DNA of 64,000 bases from Mesorhizobium sp. (GTDB lineage Bacteria > Pseudomonadota > Alphaproteobacteria > Rhizobiales > Rhizobiaceae), in contig SAQL01000022.1 in assembly GCA_004020645.1 (NCBI GenBank), positions 1 to 64,000 on the forward strand, read 5' to 3'. The translations under genes were made by a program, and so were the position numbers. A model generated the notes under the pieces. That model did no database searches. It was not told the DNA's origin and worked only from the letters and a program-made list of their open reading frames with translations. Position 1 is the stretch's first letter. Each line of letters opens with the position of its first letter. Shown piece by piece: positions 61,424-64,000 of this stretch.

Positions 61424-62638
61424 CGCCATCGTCTCCAGGCTGGCAAACCCTTGTGGCGCATCGCCTTCATCGAACGGCGTCGTCACCTCGACGAACGTGT
61501 CGGGGTAGAAGCCGTTGAACCGCGTCCTCAACGACAGCGAATAGGCGCCGATATGGCCGATCTCGATCCAGTCACCGGTATCGACCGTTTCCGGCAGCCA
61601 GAACGGCCGCGACAGGATGTCGACGGAATCGCAGGTCGCGCCGCACACCTTGAACGGCACGATGGTCTTCTCCTCGCCATTGCGCGAACGGATCGCCGGG
61701 TCTGGAATGAAGCGCGCCGGCAGCGTGATCTTGCCGGTCCATGAATCCGACAGCGACGCCCAGATGCCGTCGTTGATGTAGAGCCGCTTGCCCTTGCGCA
61801 GCAGCACGCGCACGATCAGCGACAGGCAGCGCGCCACGATCACCCTGCCCGGCTCAGCCACCAGAGGCATCTGGTCGAACTGGTATTCCTTCAGATCGCC
61901 CGACAGCCGCGACATGATCTGGCCGAGCGACGGCATCTCGATCTGCTTGCGGTTGGGATCATGGCCGTATTCGGCGGGAAAACCGCCGCCGACATCGAGC
62001 CCGGCAATGTCGAAGCTGACGCGGTTGCGCACCCAGTCGGCCGAGGCCAACGCCCGCTCATAGGTGTCGGGATCCTCGATCTGGCTGCCGACATGGAAGC
62101 ACAAGCCGACCTTGTAGCCCGTCCGGTTCAGCCGTTCAGCCAGATCGACCGCATTGGCCGGCCCGGCGCCGAATTTCTTCGACAGTTCGTAGGCGGCCGA
62201 TCCCTTCGTCTGGATGCGCACGAACACGGTGATCGCACCCGGATCGATATCGAGCGCCCGCACCACGCGGGTCAGCTTGGTGATCTCGTCCTCATGGTCG
62301 AGCGAGATGACCCGGATGCCGTATTTCTCCAACGCCAGCTTGATGTCCGACTGCGCCTTGACCGGATGCATGTAGAGCATCTCGGCGTCGGGCGAGACCG
62401 CGCGCACGGCGGCGAATTCGCCGGGCGAGGCCACGTCGAAAGCGCCGACGCCGGCCTCGACCAGCGCCTTCAGCACGATCTGCTCGCCGTTGGTCTTGAC
62501 CGCATAGGCGGTCCTACCGGGAAACATGCCCATGAACTGCGCGGCGTCCGCCTTCAGCACCTGCGGGCGAAAGCAATAGATCGGATCGTCCGGGCGAAGC
62601 GCCAGCGCCGCTTCGCGCGCATTTTCGAATCGCTGCAT
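61418..62638 (-). CDS. Ornithine/lysine-type PLP decarboxylase (fold III)
   Basis: 406 residues from MQRFENAREAALALRPDDPI, with AAGGGA upstream of ATG 62638. The PLP Lys is Lys48 in TAYAVKTNGEQIVLKAL. Glycine loop GLDVGGGFPAEYGHD, phosphate-binding EPGRVIVARC, and the decarboxylase Cys336 in GATCDSVDIL. Group IV alanine-racemase-fold decarboxylases of alphaproteobacteria act on ornithine and/or lysine and make putrescine or cadaverine. Monocistronic, with the heptad-repeat structure at its 3' end. Confidence 0.9.
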   Translation of the reverse strand: MQRFENAREAALALRPDDPIYCFRPQVLKADAAQFMGMFPGRTAYAVKTNGEQIVLKALVEAGVGAFDVASPGEFAAVRAVSPDAEMLYMHPVKAQSDIKLALEKYGIRVISLDHEDEITKLTRVVRALDIDPGAITVFVRIQTKGSAAYELSKKFGAGPANAVDLAERLNRTGYKVGLCFHVGSQIEDPDTYERALASADWVRNRVSFDIAGLDVGGGFPAEYGHDPNRKQIEMPSLGQIMSRLSGDLKEYQFDQMPLVAEPGRVIVARCLSLIVRVLLRKGKRLYINDGIWASLSDSWTGKITLPARFIPDPAIRSRNGEEKTIVPFKVCGATCDSVDILSRPFWLPETVDTGDWIEIGHIGAYSLSLRTRFNGFYPDTFVEVTTPFDEGDAPQGFASLETMAD

Positions 62639-62869
62639 GGACGAATCCCTTGACCTAAGACTGCGCACAATTAATCCAACCTATGCGTGAATGAAAACAA
62701 TTCTATGTCTCGCAGCCCGGACGCCGCGGCGCTACGCCAGATGACAGGCCAGGCGACTGGAAAGCTAGCCTACCGATCTGGTTTCGGGTGGCCCTTGTCG
62801 TCGAACAGGATATGGCCTGAACAGACGTCTGATTGGCTTGGCATTCAGAGCCATCTGGGAGGACGATCC

Positions 62870-63787
62870 ATGGCGATCACAACCACGACTGCAATGCGCG
62901 GACCCATGGCCCTGAAAGACTGGGCACAGCTTCTGCTGCTCGGTGCGATCTGGGGTGGCTCGTTCTTCTTTGCCCGCATTGCGGTTGCCGAGATTCCGCC
63001 GCTGGTGCTGGTACTGTTTCGCGTCGCCATAGCGGCGCTGGCGCTGCAGCTCTATCTCGGCCTGCGCGGTCCGTCCTTCCGCATCGCCTTGCCGCATGCC
63101 GGCCTGTTCTTCCTGCTGGCGCTCGTCAACAACGTCATTCCCTTTTCGCTGATCTTCGCCGGCCAGACCGAGCTTGGCGCCGGTGTCGCCTCGGTGCTCA
63201 ATTCGACGACGCCGTTCTGGACATTGGTCCTCGCCAACGCGCTGACATCAGACGAAAAACTCTCCTGGAACAAGCTTGCCGGGATCGCGCTCGGCATCGT
63301 CGGCACTGCGGTGATGATCGGTCCCGGCCTGCTTGCCGGGCTGGGCGGACCGGTCTGGGCGAAATTCGCGCTGGTCGGCGCGTCGCTGTCCTATGCGGTG
63401 GCCCTGATGATTGCCCGCCGCTTCAAGGGCGTGCCGTCACCGGTCATCGCCACCGGACAATTGACCGCCTCGACCATCATCATGATCCCGGTCGTCCTGC
63501 TGAGCCACGGCACTGCCAACCTGTTTTCAGCCTCGCCGCCGGTCTGGGCAGCGGTGTTGGCGCTGGCCCTGCTGTCCACCGCCTTCGCCTACATCCTCTA
63601 TTTCAACCTCGTCGCCTCGGCCGGCGCCACCAACGCCTCGCTGGTCACGCTGATCGTGCCGGCCAGCGCCATGCTGCTCGGTTTTCTTTTCCTGGGCGAG
63701 CGGCTCGAATTGTTCGAACTCGGCGGCATGGCGCTGATCGCGCTCGGCCTTGTCGCCATCGACGGCCGCCTGTTCGGCCGACGCTAA
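62870..63787 (+). CDS. EamA/DMT-family transporter
   Basis: 305 residues from MAITTTTAMRGPMALKDWAQ; ten predicted helices in two EamA repeats (GAIWGGSFFFARIAVAEIPP at the start of repeat 1, VGASLSYAVALMIARRF at repeat 2). ATG 62870 has GGGAGGA at 62857-62863; the frame upstream to 62687 is not used. Exports or imports small metabolites; substrate unknown. Its TAA stop overlaps the first base of the downstream dispersed repeat. Confidence 0.9.
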   Translation: MAITTTTAMRGPMALKDWAQLLLLGAIWGGSFFFARIAVAEIPPLVLVLFRVAIAALALQLYLGLRGPSFRIALPHAGLFFLLALVNNVIPFSLIFAGQTELGAGVASVLNSTTPFWTLVLANALTSDEKLSWNKLAGIALGIVGTAVMIGPGLLAGLGGPVWAKFALVGASLSYAVALMIARRFKGVPSPVIATGQLTASTIIMIPVVLLSHGTANLFSASPPVWAAVLALALLSTAFAYILYFNLVASAGATNASLVTLIVPASAMLLGFLFLGERLELFELGGMALIALGLVAIDGRLFGRR

Positions 63788-63871
63788 TGCATGTCGCCCA
63801 AAAGCACGCCCCCGGCTTGAACCTGGGCTTGAACCGAGGGTGCGCAGCGGTTTTGGGATAACGATATGCAT
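63787..63871. repeat. Dispersed rhizobial repeat, copy 2
   Basis: ATGCATGTCGCCCAAAAGC at the left and GTGCGCAGCGGTTTTGGGAT followed by AACGATATGCAT at the right; same element as 59033-59105 with a longer middle (CTTGAACCTGGGCTTGAACC). The remaining 129 bases of the window hold no recognisable gene. Confidence 0.8.
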
Positions 63872-64000
63872 CAAAACAACAACCCCAGGCGCGTCGCTTC
63901 CCAGACGTGACGCGCTTTAGAGCTTCGCATCCAATTGGACGCGCAAACGACGCTCCAACCCGTTGAATTTTCGCATCGAGCCGAAAATCGATTCCGATTC

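Overview
The window looks like chromosomal accessory/catabolic DNA from a Rhizobiales alphaproteobacterium, most likely Mesorhizobium or a close relative. The evidence is high GC, dense head-to-tail operons of ABC importers with GntR, LacI and AraC regulators, rhizopine-type (moc-like) genes, DUF1236 and DUF2934 proteins, an EcfG-type stress promoter, and dispersed palindromic intergenic repeats of rhizobial type. No rRNA, tRNA or CRISPR array was recognised. All calls come from reading the sequence; no database search was run.

Bases 1-8500 are a mobile, defence-bearing patch with lower-GC stretches. A 507-aa P-loop plus cytidine-deaminase protein of the anti-phage dCTP deaminase type (1188-2711) sits next to two tiny genes. 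It is followed by a broken primase fragment, a chimera of two dead transposases, an M6-family metalloprotease and an IS1182-type element whose terminal inverted repeats I could locate (6937-6954 and 8454-8471).

Bases 8650-29400 hold a membrane adenylate/guanylate cyclase next to an orphan branched-chain-type binding protein. A ribose-class (CUT2) importer with GntR and AraC regulators follows. Next comes a molybdenum-hydroxylase operon (SRPBCC protein, FAD subunit, 2Fe-2S subunit fused in frame to the first half of the Mo subunit, separate second half, MoxR ATPase, VWA protein, amidohydrolase). Then come an MFS exporter, an ornithine-cyclodeaminase-like protein and an overlapping ammonia-lyase homologue in which the MIO-forming Ala-Ser-Gly is not conserved.

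Bases 29400-45000 contain a leftward run of 14 closely spaced genes starting beside a divergent LacI regulator. It encodes a Tat-exported binding protein, two permeases, two non-identical ATPases (one degenerate composite site predicted), MocA-like oxidoreductase, MocC-like isomerase, a second complete sugar importer, an aldose-epimerase-like protein, a MocD-like desaturase-fold oxygenase, a MocE-like Rieske ferredoxin and a PanB-like aldolase. The natural reading is uptake and O-demethylation/oxidation of a modified inositol or sugar, as in rhizopine catabolism.

Bases 45281-53715 form a second leftward operon: GntR regulator, ADP-ribosylglycohydrolase-family protein, PfkB kinase, a spermidine/putrescine-type importer, and both subunits of an aconitase-X dehydratase. 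I know of no described pathway with this combination; it is the best candidate here for an uncharacterised catabolic system.

Bases 53760-64000 are more housekeeping/stress-like: small exported proteins with an EcfG promoter, a GIY-YIG nuclease gene flanked by two roughly 340-bp repeat blocks, a serine hydrolase, a GH25 lipoprotein, a lytic transglycosylase, a heptad-repeat inverted structure that supplies both stop codons of two convergent genes, an ornithine/lysine decarboxylase and an EamA transporter.
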